Below are positions 1 to 11,892 of a stretch of 64,000 nt of DNA, piece by piece. The notes under the pieces were generated by a model. The model was not told where the DNA came from, did no database searches, and worked only from the letters and a program-made list of their open reading frames with translations. The first letter of the stretch is position 1. The number at the start of each line of letters is the position of its first letter. Source of the stretch: Certhia americana (Eukaryota > Chordata > Aves > Passeriformes > Certhiidae); assembly GCA_018697195.1 (NCBI GenBank), contig CM031857.1, positions 63,370,069-63,434,068 of the forward strand, given 5' to 3'. A program made the position numbers and the translations under genes.

Positions 1-414
1 ATTGTCATTAGTATCCTTTACAATGATTTTTATTTTTATCAGCCTAAAGAAGTCATTGGGGAGAATCACCACTTCAAGTTCAAAGAAACACTCGTTTTCT
101 TCTGCATAGGAAGCTCCAGCACATAGTTTTTCTCTGTCTATTCTGTTAGAGGTTGTAAAGATTTCCCCTGTGTTACTGGACACTTTCACCAGAGGCGCAT
201 CCCCTGCTTTAGACACCAGTCTGTAGACAAGGCTGGCACTGGTCCCTGTGGCAGCATTGATATGAGAAATGTTCAGGTCCTTTGGTATGTTCCCTATGGG
301 CACGTTTTCAGGCAGCTCCTCTCTAATAGTGTAAATAAGTTCTTGAGCTATAGCAGAATCCAGCCTTAAACAGGCAATCAAAGCGGCCAACAGGTAAAAA
401 TCCCTCAGGTCCAT
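1..414 (-). CDS. PCDH9: Protocadherin-9 N-terminus (partial coding exon)
   Basis: The gene encodes a delta-1 protocadherin, a single-pass membrane adhesion protein of neurons that mediates calcium-dependent homophilic contact. Translating the minus strand from the ATG at 414-412 gives 138 open codons that leave the window in frame. Residues 1-23 form a hydrophobic signal peptide (starting [16 protein letters not shown]), with probable cleavage before Gln24. Residues 24-138 are cadherin repeat EC1: the N-terminal [14 protein letters not shown] strand, an N-glycosylation sequon at Asn48, the calcium-binding Asp-Arg-Glu at 93-95, Cys98 and Cys109 as a probable disulfide pair, and the DTNDN linker motif at 134-138. 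The start is supported by A at -3 and G at +4 and by an in-frame TGA at 438-436 only eight codons upstream. From memory the sequence fits PCDH9 far better than PCDH11X, PCDH7 or PCDH1. The full protein is about 1,200 residues, so roughly 11% is present, and the rest of the exon lies left of base 1. No frameshift or stop is seen. Confidence 0.95.
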   Translation of the reverse strand, partial: MDLRDFYLLAALIACLRLDSAIAQELIYTIREELPENVPIGNIPKDLNISHINAATGTSASLVYRLVSKAGDAPLVKVSSNTGEIFTTSNRIDREKLCAGASYAEENECFFELEVVILPNDFFRLIKIKIIVKDTNDN

Positions 415-1416
415 GATAATGTTTTTATTCTCTTTTCACGGATTTTAGGACTTAAAGGTTTCCAGAGAGGAATGATGCGCGATTTGCAAGAGGAGGCATG
501 CATGGACTGCAGGATGCATTACATCTCATTTCTTATTTGGAGACATCACTGTCAACACAACCACACAGAACAGCATTATTGTTTTTTTAGACATGATAAA
601 TCCACAATCTCCAACTACTACTTGTTTTTGCAATGCACAGTTCCAGCAGCACATTTTCCTACTGCTCCCTTTTACAAGCAAGCCCTCTGGACAAATGCAC
701 CAATATCCCATCGGCTGCATTTGCACAGAGCACGAATGAAAATAACTACTTGCACGATTAAGGGTAGCTACTGTTTTGACACGTACTTTCTGAATAATTT
801 CTTGGTACACTGTGTAATCCACAACGTGCATTCCCCCTCTACCCTCCTCCACCCAGTCATTTGGTGCAAGTAAAAAAACCTTCCCGGACTACTTCTGGAT
901 TCTAACTGCTATGTCAGCTGCCAAATCTAATTTGCTGTTCACTTCCATACGTATTTTTTAGCTCTTGCTAACCAGATTTTTCTCTGCTCGCTGTGCCTTG
1001 CATGCCACTCTATAGCTATAGTACTGGGAAATAACCACCCGGACATGCTGCTGCTGCAGCAGTCGTCACTGGCTACTTCACATCCCTGTTAACTGATGAA
1101 ACAATAACAGGACTTACAGTTTCTTACACTCTCAGCTCAATGTTTCTTCTCCAGATGTTGGATACTTCTCCTTCTGTTTAATAACCTAAAACTTTATTTG
1201 TTTTTAAACACAGTCTAAATCAGGAGGCTGGAAATTCCAAATGTAACTTCGAAGCTGGAAGCATGTTTACAGATGGGGAGGAAATATACATTTTTTTATG
1301 ATATGAAGAGGAAAAAAAGAAAAGGTGCAGCCTTTCCTCATTGACACTGATCTTCCTTCAGGGTGATATTAGCAGCAGCCACATATAAATACTGCAGACT
1401 AATAATGCAGGTGGAA

Positions 1417-1435
1417 GGAAAAAAAAAAAAAAAAA
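1417..1435. repeat. Poly(A) run
   Basis: This is an uninterrupted A run of about 17-19 bases. On the minus strand it is a poly(T) followed by CCTTCC, so it could serve as the pyrimidine tract of an acceptor in the PCDH9 leader. Confidence 0.9.
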
Positions 1436-1703
1436 GCGACTGACAGACTTCTGTTTGCATGCACTGCTAACCGCGAATTATCGGGGTGCAAGGCTGCCAG
1501 CACCTACAGTTTGACGGAACTAGGCAGCCCTAAGCACTAATCTTATCTGCATTAAGCTGCACGGTAACTGATGCCTGTGATTACTTCCAGCAGAGTAATG
1601 CAGGTAGGGATGCAGAGACAGCGAGTAGGTGAACATTTCCCACCAATATCAACTGAATCCCAAACACTGATTCTTTCCTTAGATAAATATACTGCGTGTT
1701 GGC

Positions 1704-1738
1704 TTTTTTTTTTTTTTTTTTCTTTTTTTTCTTTCTTT
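1704..1738. repeat. Poly(T)-rich run
   Basis: This is a T-rich simple repeat with sparse C interruptions, lying in the PCDH9 leader region. Confidence 0.9.
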
Positions 1739-2233
1739 AAAGGAAATGCATCCCAATGTAAGGGTAACTTTGCACTTACGTTAGTTGTCTACCTTTGACG
1801 ATCTGCTGCAGCTAAGCAATGATCTGTTCCAGCAGATACAGCACAATGCATCTGGTAAACCACCAGTTTTGGAGAAATCAGCAGCAGCCAAACGCTTCCT
1901 CCTCGAGATATGTGTTGCTTCGGGGTGGCAAATTAGCAACTCCAAGGAACAAATTCACAGTTCTGTCGTTAGTCATCCTCTCCACGTTTCATTCCTATGA
2001 AGCGGCGATCCTTTGGGTGCCTAACGTGCACGCAACAACCCAAACAAACAGCAAGAGAAAAATCCAGTGCACTTCTTAGAGCGGGGGTATTTTCCACTCT
2101 GCACTGCACACCATTCCCGTCCCTCTCTCGGCAGAGCAGAGGCAGCTACATGAAGTCTGCAACTTCTGACTGGAAATGGCAAGAGTTGGTCTGGCGGTGC
2201 TTCTACAGAGGTACGGCTATGGTGTGCAGTGCC

Positions 2234-2234
<1 letters not shown>

Positions 2235-2281
<47 letters not shown>

Positions 2282-2290
2282 TTTATAAAA
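2235..2290. repeat. Poly(A) of about 31 bases followed by (TA)n
   Basis: A pure A run at 2235-2265 passes directly into an alternating TA tract and a short A/T-rich tail. It lies about 200 bp from the CpG island, on the transcribed side of PCDH9. The length is likely variable between individuals. Confidence 0.92.
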
Positions 2291-2337
2291 AATAAAAAAT
2301 CCTAATAGGTTATTGCTTTAGTGACGGGAGGAAGCGG

Positions 2338-2428
2338 CGGCGCTTTCCCTCCTCCCTCCCTCCTTCCCTCCCTCCCTCCCAGCCTCTCTCCCTCACATAC
2401 GCTCTCTCCTTCTCCCTCTCTCTCTCTG
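2338..2428. repeat. Polypyrimidine (CCTC/CTCT)n tract at promoter edge
   Basis: This is a tract of about 90 bases that is almost entirely C and T on the plus strand, with CCCT-type repeats then CT repeats. On the PCDH9 sense strand it is GA-rich, a composition common in 5' UTRs next to CpG-island start sites. It has mirror-repeat character and could form triplex (H-) DNA. Confidence 0.85.
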
Positions 2429-2509
2429 AACTGAAATTCTTGATATAACTCTCAATAAGCCCAGAGGGAGGGTGGGAGCGGTGCGAGGCCACCCCTCCCG
2501 CCGCACCGC

Positions 2510-2562
2510 ATTGGCCCGCGCCGGCGGGGGCGGTGGATGGCGGAGCGCGGCCGCGGCATTGG
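2510..2562 (-). promoter_or_regulatory. Pair of CCAAT boxes (NF-Y type), 48 bp apart
   Basis: ATTGG occurs at 2510-2514 and 2558-2562, so the minus strand reads GGCCAAT twice in GC-rich flanks. A GC box lies between them at 2526-2533. Paired CCAAT boxes with a GC box are a classic TATA-less promoter arrangement oriented toward PCDH9. If spacing is typical (60-100 bp), the start would fall near 2410-2460, next to the GA-rich tract. That start site is inferred. Confidence 0.6.
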
Positions 2563-2630
2563 CCGCCGGGCACGTCGCTCCCCGGCCCGGCCGGGCGGGA
2601 GGGGGCTGCGCGGAGGGGACCGGCGGGGCC

Positions 2631-2669
2631 GGGGGGATGCGGGGATGCGGGGACGCGGCGGGAGCGGGG
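2631..2669 (+). other. G-quadruplex-capable run in promoter
   Basis: Five G runs (2631-2636, 2641-2644, 2649-2652, 2660-2662, 2666-2669) are separated by short loops (ATGC, ATGC, ACGCGGC, AGC). This meets the usual G3+N1-7 pattern. The G-rich strand is the template for PCDH9. Confidence 0.65.
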
Positions 2670-5600
2670 CGTTCCGCGGGAGGACAGCGACGGAGACAGG
2701 CGGACGCGGAGCAGCCACCCCGAGGGCGGGCGGGCGCTCCGCGGTCTGGGGGCGCAGCTCCCCATGGGGCGCGGAGGGGGCGGAAAGCGGCGTCGGGTTT
2801 GCGCGTAGCTATGGGGTAATTTGGAAATAAGGGCTCGGTGTGCGTCTGGGTCGGTGGTGCGGTTGGAGGTTTGGGGCGGGGGGCGGGGGATGCTTCAGTG
2901 CGTGCTCGGTGTCGCTTGCGCGGGGCAGCGCGACCGCCCGTGGTGCGAGTCGGGCCCGGAGCGGAGCGGAGCGCTGGCCGTGGGGCCGCCGCCCGGCGCA
3001 GCGCAGGTTCGGAGGCAAGAGCCTGCCCCGGCCCGCCTTCTCCGGGTTTGGCCTTATATTTAATACATGCCCTTTCATCTATAATTCAGGCTGCTCTGAC
3101 TCCAGCCCTGTCTCGGCTCCCATTTACGCCTGCACACCTTTCTCCTTCCCTTTCCCGAAGGGTCAGCCGAGACACTCACCAAGGGAGAGAGAGAGCTACT
3201 CTGCTGGTTTGGGTTTTGTCTGCTTAAACATTGAACTGGAAGAGATTCCTCCTCTCTGTGGTTTGATAAATAATAAAAGTGATCGTTTTGCCTTCCCCAT
3301 AAATGACACAGGTAAATTATCCAGCTAGCCACAGAGAAGCATCACATGCCTGGAAGACGCTGTAATAAAATGCCAATGTATTATGATATGAGTGACCTCA
3401 AAAGTGTGACAAGAAGATGATTATAGTGCATTATCTGTAGTGCATTATATGTAGTGCCTTTTTCAACGTTTTCTGAAGCATGAATGAACCTTTATTTGAC
3501 TGTGGTTTTATTGCTGGCTTTTCTCAGCTTGAACTTAAAAGCTGTATGATAGAACCTATCCAATTTAGTAAGCCCAGGTACGTGGCCACTCTGGTTGCTG
3601 CTTCTGCTTAAGTCTTTCAACTATATAGGCATAGAAAAAAAAAAACAAATATAACATCAGCATTTGACTTTTTCTGTATGTGGTACTATTTCATTTGCAC
3701 ATTTTCAGTAGATAGCATTGGTGAGCTAAAGATCGGAGTTCTACCTTGAAGATTTTATATTTTCAGATGCAGGCTCTTAGACTCTCATATGTGTGTGCAC
3801 ATAGGATGCACTATTAACAAATAGTAGAAGCTGCTTGTACCTCTCAGAGGTCAGTAATTTGCATGGCTTGGAGTTGTGTGCTACATGCTGATAAATGTAC
3901 ATATCTTTGGAAGTCATATGGATGCAGGCACTGTATGTGAGCATTGCATATCCTGTAATCCCATGATGCGAAAAGATTAAACACTCTCAGTTTTGCTGTG
4001 CTTTGTAGTTGTGTCCAAAATACTCTTGTTACAGATACACACAGAAAAAAAAATTGATCCCGGTTTTGATGACATCAAGTAACGTTAGAAAACGGAACTG
4101 GATCTAATAATAGTTTAAGAAAAATGTTCATTATGTAATACAAGAAGGATGGCTAGAGCCCCAGCATTGAAAGTCAAGCAAGTGACATGAAGGAACAACC
4201 TTACTGCCAAACCACTTAGAAAAAGAATTCTGTGAATGAATTAAGTATGCAGTTCTTTTGTCTTTTATAATACAAAGCAGAACAGCCATTAATAAAGGAG
4301 ATAATTAGAACTGCTAGCATTCTGTGTAGTGCAGTCTGCTTCTGAAATACGGCATGTTTATGTATGCATTAATAATACACACATTTTTCCTGACAGTAGT
4401 CATATCACAGCAGTATGGCATCACAGACGTTTTATAGCCTCATTCTAGTAACATCACAGGCATATAACATTCTTATTCTAATCACACTATAGTCATTTCA
4501 ATGTCACATTGTAGTCACATCACATAGCCTGGTAATAATTATTTAACTTTATTGCTAAGCTGAATAGTTTTCTGTTTGCTCAGGGATGACTTAAACTTGT
4601 AGTCAGAACCGATTAGCACATGCTCGTAAATGAGCTCTTCTCACGTACACAGGGTTAGACTCATGAAAAGTTAGGAAGAGAAAAAAACCACATTTCAGTG
4701 AACTAGTGTCTGTTGGACTTAAGCACAATGCAATCACAAGTCACAATAATAGCACATTTTTGCTGTTTTCAGAAGTAATTTTAGAAAGCAAACAATGTTT
4801 ATGTGTAGATCTGTCATGTTAACGTTTACATGCTTGCTTTAAAACACTGTAGTTCTTCAACTAATCATACATTAACCTCATGGAAGAGGCGCATCTTCAA
4901 ACTCTTGTATTTGCACACCAGATTGTAAAATTCAGGCCCAGAGTACCAAAGCGGTTAGAACTGTCAAACTGCTTCTAATAATGGTAGAAAAATAGTGGAA
5001 ATGGTTGAAATCCTGAGCAGGAGTTGGAAGTCACCTAGTGCAGCATTAACGCCACCCCTGCAGCGTGAGGAACTGCTCTGAGGCATGTCCTGTGCTCACT
5101 TGAGTAGCCATGATTATCCTCTGGTAGATGTTTATTCCATCGCTCTTATAACTGTGAAAACTGCAGTATTCGATGTCATCTTCCCCTCAAATGTGGCTGT
5201 GGTGCCATTATTTGTACTGTTTCTTAATAGTTGCCTTTACCATTATGGATTAGCCTTTTGTCTATATATAGGAACACTGGATTCATGATCACATCACAGC
5301 CTATTAAAATGACTTCTGTATTATAACTTACTAACTATTCATCCGCTTGTTATCTTCGCCTCCATATTATTATGTATCAAATTCTTTTCCATATCATATT
5401 TGACTCAAATTCTAGCATGCTAGAAACTGACTCCAATTATTCTGTACTAGCTATAGTCAAATTGCGCTAAATGGAATTGCTTACATTGTATCACAGTGGC
5501 TACAGGCTCACACAATGCATTATACATGAAACTGATTCACATTATGCTTAGCTAACTAAAGACTTTAATCTTGAAGTGTTGAGCATAAAATGCTATCATT

Positions 5601-8600
5601 CTTCACTGAACTGGCTCTGGTCACTTGATCATTTTGTACCTGGGATTGCCTCTTACAGGCTGTTATTATTAAAGCAAAATGGCTTTTCCTCTCCTGCAGT
5701 TCTACCACTTTCTGTGGAGAGCTGATTCATATGCTAATGAATGAGCTTTCTTATTTTATGGCAGAGCACTGCAACACTGGAACTTGACCTGTGGTGCACC
5801 TATAGGATGTCCCCTTCAGTGCAGCATAGTGAAAAAAATGCATTATAAAAATCCGCTTGTGTGTTCAGATAGCAGGTTATGTGCTAGCTGTTGAGCAATC
5901 CTTAATATTATCCCCAGACATCCTGTTTCTGAATGTCGCTTAAGTCATTAGGGAATACACCCTTGGTCTCATTGCAGTCAGAAGTATTCAAGGCCATATT
6001 GCCAGTTCTGCTGAGGTCTCTCAGGGTGTTTCTGATGTGGTTGTCCCCAGAAGGAGAAGAGATTAGGATTTCATTCTGGCAGGCAAAAAAGGGAAGACTC
6101 TCCCTGTTACAGATAGTTTTTAATCCATGAAGGAGTCCACTTCCACAGGACAGACATTCCTTCTACTCTAACTGGCACTGGCATTGCTATAGCCTTGATT
6201 TCAGCTTCTGCCATTATTCAGTCTCACAGTAACCTCAGGAAACCCACTTCTTCAAGAAGCACAGGGCCAGAAAGTGATGCCTATAATATGCTGCACTCCT
6301 AACCCCCAAAACTTCAGGGCATCTGTGAGGATGAGAGAGGAATGCCACAGAGTCAGGAGCAGCATATGGAGAGGATTGTGGAGCCCATGTTTTCTTAATA
6401 TTCTTACAAGCATGTTTCTCCTTGCAAGCATGATGCTTTGGTCCAGACTTTGTACACCTAATGGTTTGTAATTCAGGAGCTTGCTTCAGAGTTACCTTGT
6501 CTTCTTGGGTAGAAGGATTGGACCTGTAATCTTTATTTACATAAATGAAGTCAATAAAAGCTTTTTGGGTAATGTAAACCATATGTAACTACAGCATTTG
6601 AAAAAGCCAGGTAATTGAATTATAAATTCTATTTATTTAATATACTCGGTTTTGCAATTTCAAAATGTTTTTAATTGTTTTTCAGAATGGTTGTAAGAGC
6701 TCTAGGAAAGGAAAAATGCTTAAGTGAGCAGCTCAGGACTATATAATAATCTGTACTCTTAAATAAACAGCAGTAGCTAAATCAGTTAATAATTAATAAT
6801 GTAAGCCAATTGAGCTGCTGAGATGGGGCAAGAGTTGCAGAATTGGGACCTTTTAATGTGTCTTTCTTCAGGAAAATAAACTCAGTCCCTGGATAATCAA
6901 ATCACAAAAGGGGCAGGTGATGACCTTCATTCCATTTGAATGGCAGAACTAAATTTAAGTGAATTTGCCATTTTTTTGACTGACAAAGATTGCAAATGTC
7001 AGTTCATGGCTCTGAAGGGTCTAGAAGTGCACAAGATGAAAGCTGGCATTTTGCAGTGCCAGTGTTTAATCCCTGTCACTGTACAATACAACAATGTGCC
7101 CAACTCCCATTAATTATTGCTGTTTATTTAAAGGTACAGATTAATATTCAGACTTGAATTGTTTGCTTGAAAGTGTATAGGGCTTTTTCCTATCTCACAG
7201 GGCTTTAGTTTTACTAAAGTTTTTACTTTAGTTTTATTTACTATAGTACTAAAAATCCATTTTGATATAACTAAAAGAGAGTAATAAGCGCTGTTTAAAA
7301 TGCAATTATTGGACCACTTAGATGTAATTTCATGTGGCACAAAAAGAAAAAAAATGCTTAAATCTTTGCTACACTCATGTCACTTTTTTACGATGGAAGT
7401 ACCTGGTGAGTCAGAACACAGAAGCAGATTCTAACCAATATGCTTTTGTGTAAGGCAAAAATATTCCAGAACCTGCAAATAACCTGATGTCTTATTGATG
7501 CTTTATTGTTTCAAGAGAGTATTGTTTAAAAAGAGTAGAAGGGAAAGGAAAAGAAGTCTAAAGGCTTTCAGACAAAAAAAAAAAAGTCAGAATAAAGCTT
7601 TACTGAAGCATTTTTATTTCCATCAGAACACTAATGTAGATCTAGAAGGAGATAGAAGGAGTTATGCTAATGCAATGTTGACAGGATCAGAATGAGACCC
7701 AAAACATGGAATGAGACCTCCTTCAGGCATTGTCATGGTTTACCAAAACAGGCATTTACTTTGTTTTTCTGCTTTCAACTTATGACCTGCTCCTTGCTCG
7801 CACAGAAAATAGAAAATGCTCAATTCAAATCAATATATATACTCACACTAACTTGCATTAGTGAGATTGACGTCTTTACACCCAGATTTGAACCTAAATA
7901 TCTTCTTTTTTCAGTCCTACTCTTCTGTCAGTCATGCCTCACCATTTGCAGAAGGTTACTAAAGTAGTAAAGCTTGATTAAACCTTATGTCCTCTGGAAA
8001 AAAAAAAAAAAAGTAATACTTGTTTGACGTAGACATAGCTTTATTCTTTAAATTACAAAGGCAGGCAGACAGATGACTAATTTCTGTTTAAAAGCATCAT
8101 GCTGTTATGATTGCTTACTCTTATTTCTAACACTTCTGCATTTCTTAGCATTCCAGTTAAATAAATATATCTATGGTTTTGAGGTTTTATCTCTTGGAAG
8201 TTGTATGTTTAATGTCCTGGTGGTGGAAATATTGCAAGAGCTACACCCTTCACTGAGCAGAAGATGCCATCCCTTTGCCATGCATATGCACGGAAGGGAA
8301 GAGCACAGAATCCTGAACTGCATCCCTTTTCTGTGTGCCCCAGTGGCATGGCTGTGATTTTCAAAGACCCTTTGTTCTTCTGGGCTCAAAAGCTGTAAAA
8401 GAGAAGGTGTGTGCCCTTTTCTTATGGGGAGCAGAACCTCGACTCTGTACATGCCACCATGGTCTGGAGAAGTACTTTGATGTAATTTTGGCTTTCTGGA
8501 GGCCAGTTCTTCACTGAGCTCCTCTTTATATGGAAGCCAGATTTCTACAGAGTGCTCATGCAGAGCGGAGACTGAATGAAGGATTAATCCAAATGAAATT

Positions 8601-10805
8601 ACTCTTACAAAAACAATGGGAGAAAATTACAGGTCTCTATTTGATATGTTTTCAGAGAATAGGAAATGTCACCAAATATCTTTGCTGTCATTTACATTCT
8701 GTTCAATATCCTAAAAATATTTAGATTCTGGGCAAGAGAAAAAGTCTAAATGATCACAATATGACTTCTCCATAGATTTTCACTGCCCCACTTAGTGACT
8801 TTATTGTCCAGGTTTCTTAATGGGCAGAAGTTACTCAAAGTCTCAAAGTAAATACTGTATTATCATGTAAATAATAATGAAAGCAAAGTGAAAATATACA
8901 GATAATGGGGCAGTATTTTCCTTTTATGGAAACTTACTGGAAATTCTTAGAAAATAGCTTAGAGGAAGAATAAATCAGAATTTCATGGGCTTTCCTTCTT
9001 TATTACTAATAAATCACTGCTTCTGCCTCCCATGTTGACAAGCAGCAGGTGTTTCAAGACAAACTCCATCAAAGTTAGTCATTTTGTCCTCTCTCTTATC
9101 AATGTTTCTGTCGCTCTGAGGACAGCATGCATCAGGAAATAAGTAAGCACCTATCTATAGGGGCTTCACTCAGTCGTGCTTAGACAATTATCACTGCAAA
9201 ACACACTTCAGACTGATCAATAATTGCTTTCCTTGTCAAATTTCTGGATGTCAGAAGCAGCACCAAAGGAAGGGATCAGACCAGTGAAAAGCCTTGTCTA
9301 GACAGGTAGATTAGATTGCTTTTAGTCCTAGCAGAGGCAGGAGGATGCCTCAGTGGTCTACAGCAAAGCCTAACAAGGCACCCATCACCCTTTTTCCTCC
9401 AATGGGCTTGGGCAGACTCAAGTTGTGTGAGCAAGGAAAATCTCCCCTCCAAGGGAAGACACCTTTTAGTCTGACAAATGCAATATTAGGAATATCTTGG
9501 AAGTGCCACAGTTTTTCCCTGACAAAGTTTGTTCTGGCATAGGCCAGAAAGTTGTTATTTTCAGATAGATTTACAGGGATCAGTTTTTAGATTCCCTTTC
9601 ATATCTCTGTCTTTCCCGTTTATCTTTCTAAAGCTTGGATAGACTGAAGGCCCTCTGTCTGATTCACTTATATCTGTGCTTGCAAACCTCAGGCCTGTGA
9701 TGAGGAGAGGACACTTGTTTTCAAGATAGAATATTTTGAAAAACATTAACTCGAGTTTATTCACAGTCCTCTTTAGACATTCTACTTCTCTACAGAATAT
9801 ATCTGTATAACTGTTTGTTGCTGAAGACTGTAAATCTGGGTAATAAAAAAGAAACCTAGAGATTTTAGATTTTCTTGCACTGAAAGCTCAGATAAAATGT
9901 ATCTGATGCTAGAGGAAAAACACATGAAAGTGCAATACAAAAATGATACGTTTGTCACATTTCCATAATTGTGAGGTCTTTTACTTTAAGGCATGACAAA
10001 CTATGTCAGTCACTGTAAAGGCAGATCCACCTTCCTTATGTAATTACCATACCAGTGAGGAGTAGTAATTATAAAGCCTTTTTCTCCCCCACTGCTTCCA
10101 GTGTTGTCAATCCCAAAAAACTCCTGTGCAATTCAGTATACTTGATACACTGAACACTAGTCATTTCAAGAAGGTAAGAAGGTGTACTTCAGCTGCTGCT
10201 TGGTTTACATTCCTGTTCAGCTGATTCTTGACTGAGAAATTTAGGGAGTATTTTTGCTAACAACACGAGTGCCAGACGACTTCAGAATACACAGTGAGAC
10301 AGCCATTTCTATTCAGCACAATAGTACTCTTTTCATTCCTGACATAAATAAGAAATTAAAAAAAAAAATTGAAAAACTATAAAATTCTTATTAACATGAC
10401 TGAATTTAAGTGAACGGACTGTCTTCTAGAGCTAAAGATGCATGCACTGTAAAAATGGTATAACAAGAATCTTTCTCTGTACACACTCATACAATACTAC
10501 AAGACAACCAGTGGAATTGTGAACTTTCAATTTTTTCCCCATTAATTATTTGGTCTTGGGTCTAAGTTTTTGAAAGTGAGTGAAAATCTCCATTACACTG
10601 ACAAAAGTGTTTTCAACACTCCTCTTTGGTCTGTGGTAGTTCAGTGCCTTACACTTTCTCAATGGAACAACAATGCAGGTAATTCCTCAGCCAGATCCAT
10701 CATGTTCCTTTGAAACATTTAACATAAATACTGTAAGCTAAAGACTTTCACCAAAGTTTGGATTCTTTGGCAGTGACGCATCTATGGCTAATGAGTAATC
10801 TTTCT

Positions 10806-10876
10806 GTCTTTTTTTTTCTTTCTGTTTTTTTTAGGGATTTTTTGGGGGGTGTTTTTGGTTTTGTTTTTTTTTATTA
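10806..10876. repeat. T-rich low-complexity block
   Basis: T runs are broken by TTTC, a G6 run and TTTTGG words, and the block ends in an ATT repeat (about 10871-10885). Confidence 0.8.
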
Positions 10877-11872
10877 TTATTATTTATTAGTAAATAGAAG
10901 CTTTCAATCAGCCTGCAAAAGTTGAACATAACTGGTACTCTTGCAGAAGTTTGTATATTAAAGTTTTCCCAAAAGTGGAAAACTTAAAGTTGATCTTGAA
11001 GTAGAATTGTGCTGTGCCTGAACATGAGCTTTAATGCATAAGAAACTCATTTCAAGATCAGGACCTGCATGTTTTAAAATTATTAAGAGGAGGTAATATC
11101 GAAAATAGAGCTCCTCCCCACTAAGTATGGGCAGGAGGCTCATTTTCATAATTCTTTCTTTAATTGCATTATTTCAGTTAGCTTTAAAAATTATTATGTC
11201 AGTGCTTCCACTTATCCTAAGGGAGCTCCAATTTAAAGTGTGCCATCGCAAATTCTGTTCTTATTAACTCTGACACTACTTGTTCTGATGTGCAGTACAT
11301 CTTGCATAATATTGGAAAATGTCTAAGAAGTTATATGGTTAAGAAAAAATCTTAAATCCCCAAAAAGAGTTCTAAAAATATCTTAGTTTTCTCAAGTAAG
11401 TTATAGACACTACCTAGGCATCTACCTTGCAATGCAATCCTAAGAGTCTTCCCTTGAATGTCACCTAACTGAAAGAAGTTTGTCAACAGCTTGCTTCAAT
11501 TTAAATAGTTCTGAGAAGCTATCTAGTTCTGAAGAATCACATTTGTGATTTTGTTCAAAAACCTCCTAGTCTCACCCTATCTAAGCAATGCACATCTCAA
11601 GCCATTTCAGGATCTGCAAATAAGATCCTTTTCCTCTTCTCACCGGATAAAATAGTTCATGCTTACAGAATCAAGATTCGTGTAAGACATAGTGCATCTT
11701 GGTTTACTCATGAAATTTGTGTTTAAATGGTTTTAGTATTCCTCTTGCTTGTTTTTTGTCTTTATAGATTCAAAACCACAACTCCTAATTTCTGGAAGAA
11801 CATCTTAGCTGTGTCCCCTGATGATGCTGTTCGCTTTGATAATGTGATTAATTCCCTCTGTGGCAGGTTGTA

Positions 11873-11892
11873 TATGTGTGTGTGTGTGTGTG
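11873..11892. repeat. (TG)n microsatellite
   Basis: This is a pure TG dinucleotide repeat of about nine units. Confidence 0.9.

Larger units (their letters stand above)
415..2469 (-). other. PCDH9: PCDH9 5' leader: 5' UTR and possible first intron
   Basis: This is non-coding sequence between the PCDH9 start codon and the CpG-island promoter, read on the minus strand. Splice-donor-like GTAAGT words occur on the minus strand at 1779-1774 and 1118-1113. Acceptor-like pyrimidine-AG sites lie near 1088 and 1034. I cannot tell which are used, or whether the leader is unspliced. The stretch also carries homopolymer runs and a 101-codon open frame (831-526). The assignment rests on position between a confident start codon and a confident CpG island; exon borders are not resolved. 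Confidence 0.55.
2470..3055 (-). promoter_or_regulatory. PCDH9: CpG-island promoter of PCDH9
   Basis: This is a sharply bounded GC-rich, CpG-dense block of nearly 600 bp in otherwise AT-rich DNA, upstream of the PCDH9 start codon. It contains inverted CCAAT boxes, GC-box/Sp1-type G runs (for example near 2526 and 2873-2889) and three tandem GGAGC units near 2957. The position and composition fit the promoter of a developmentally regulated neuronal gene. Transcription would go leftward, but islands are often bidirectional, so a divergent non-coding RNA going right is possible. No precise start site can be read. The short open frames here on both strands are by-products of GC-rich sequence. Confidence 0.8.

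Noticed and set aside
2472..3328. Several overlapping 80-160-codon frames on both strands of the CpG island
   Set aside because: Their Gly/Ala/Arg/Pro-rich composition comes from GC-rich DNA with few stop codons. No domain or codon bias supports a protein.
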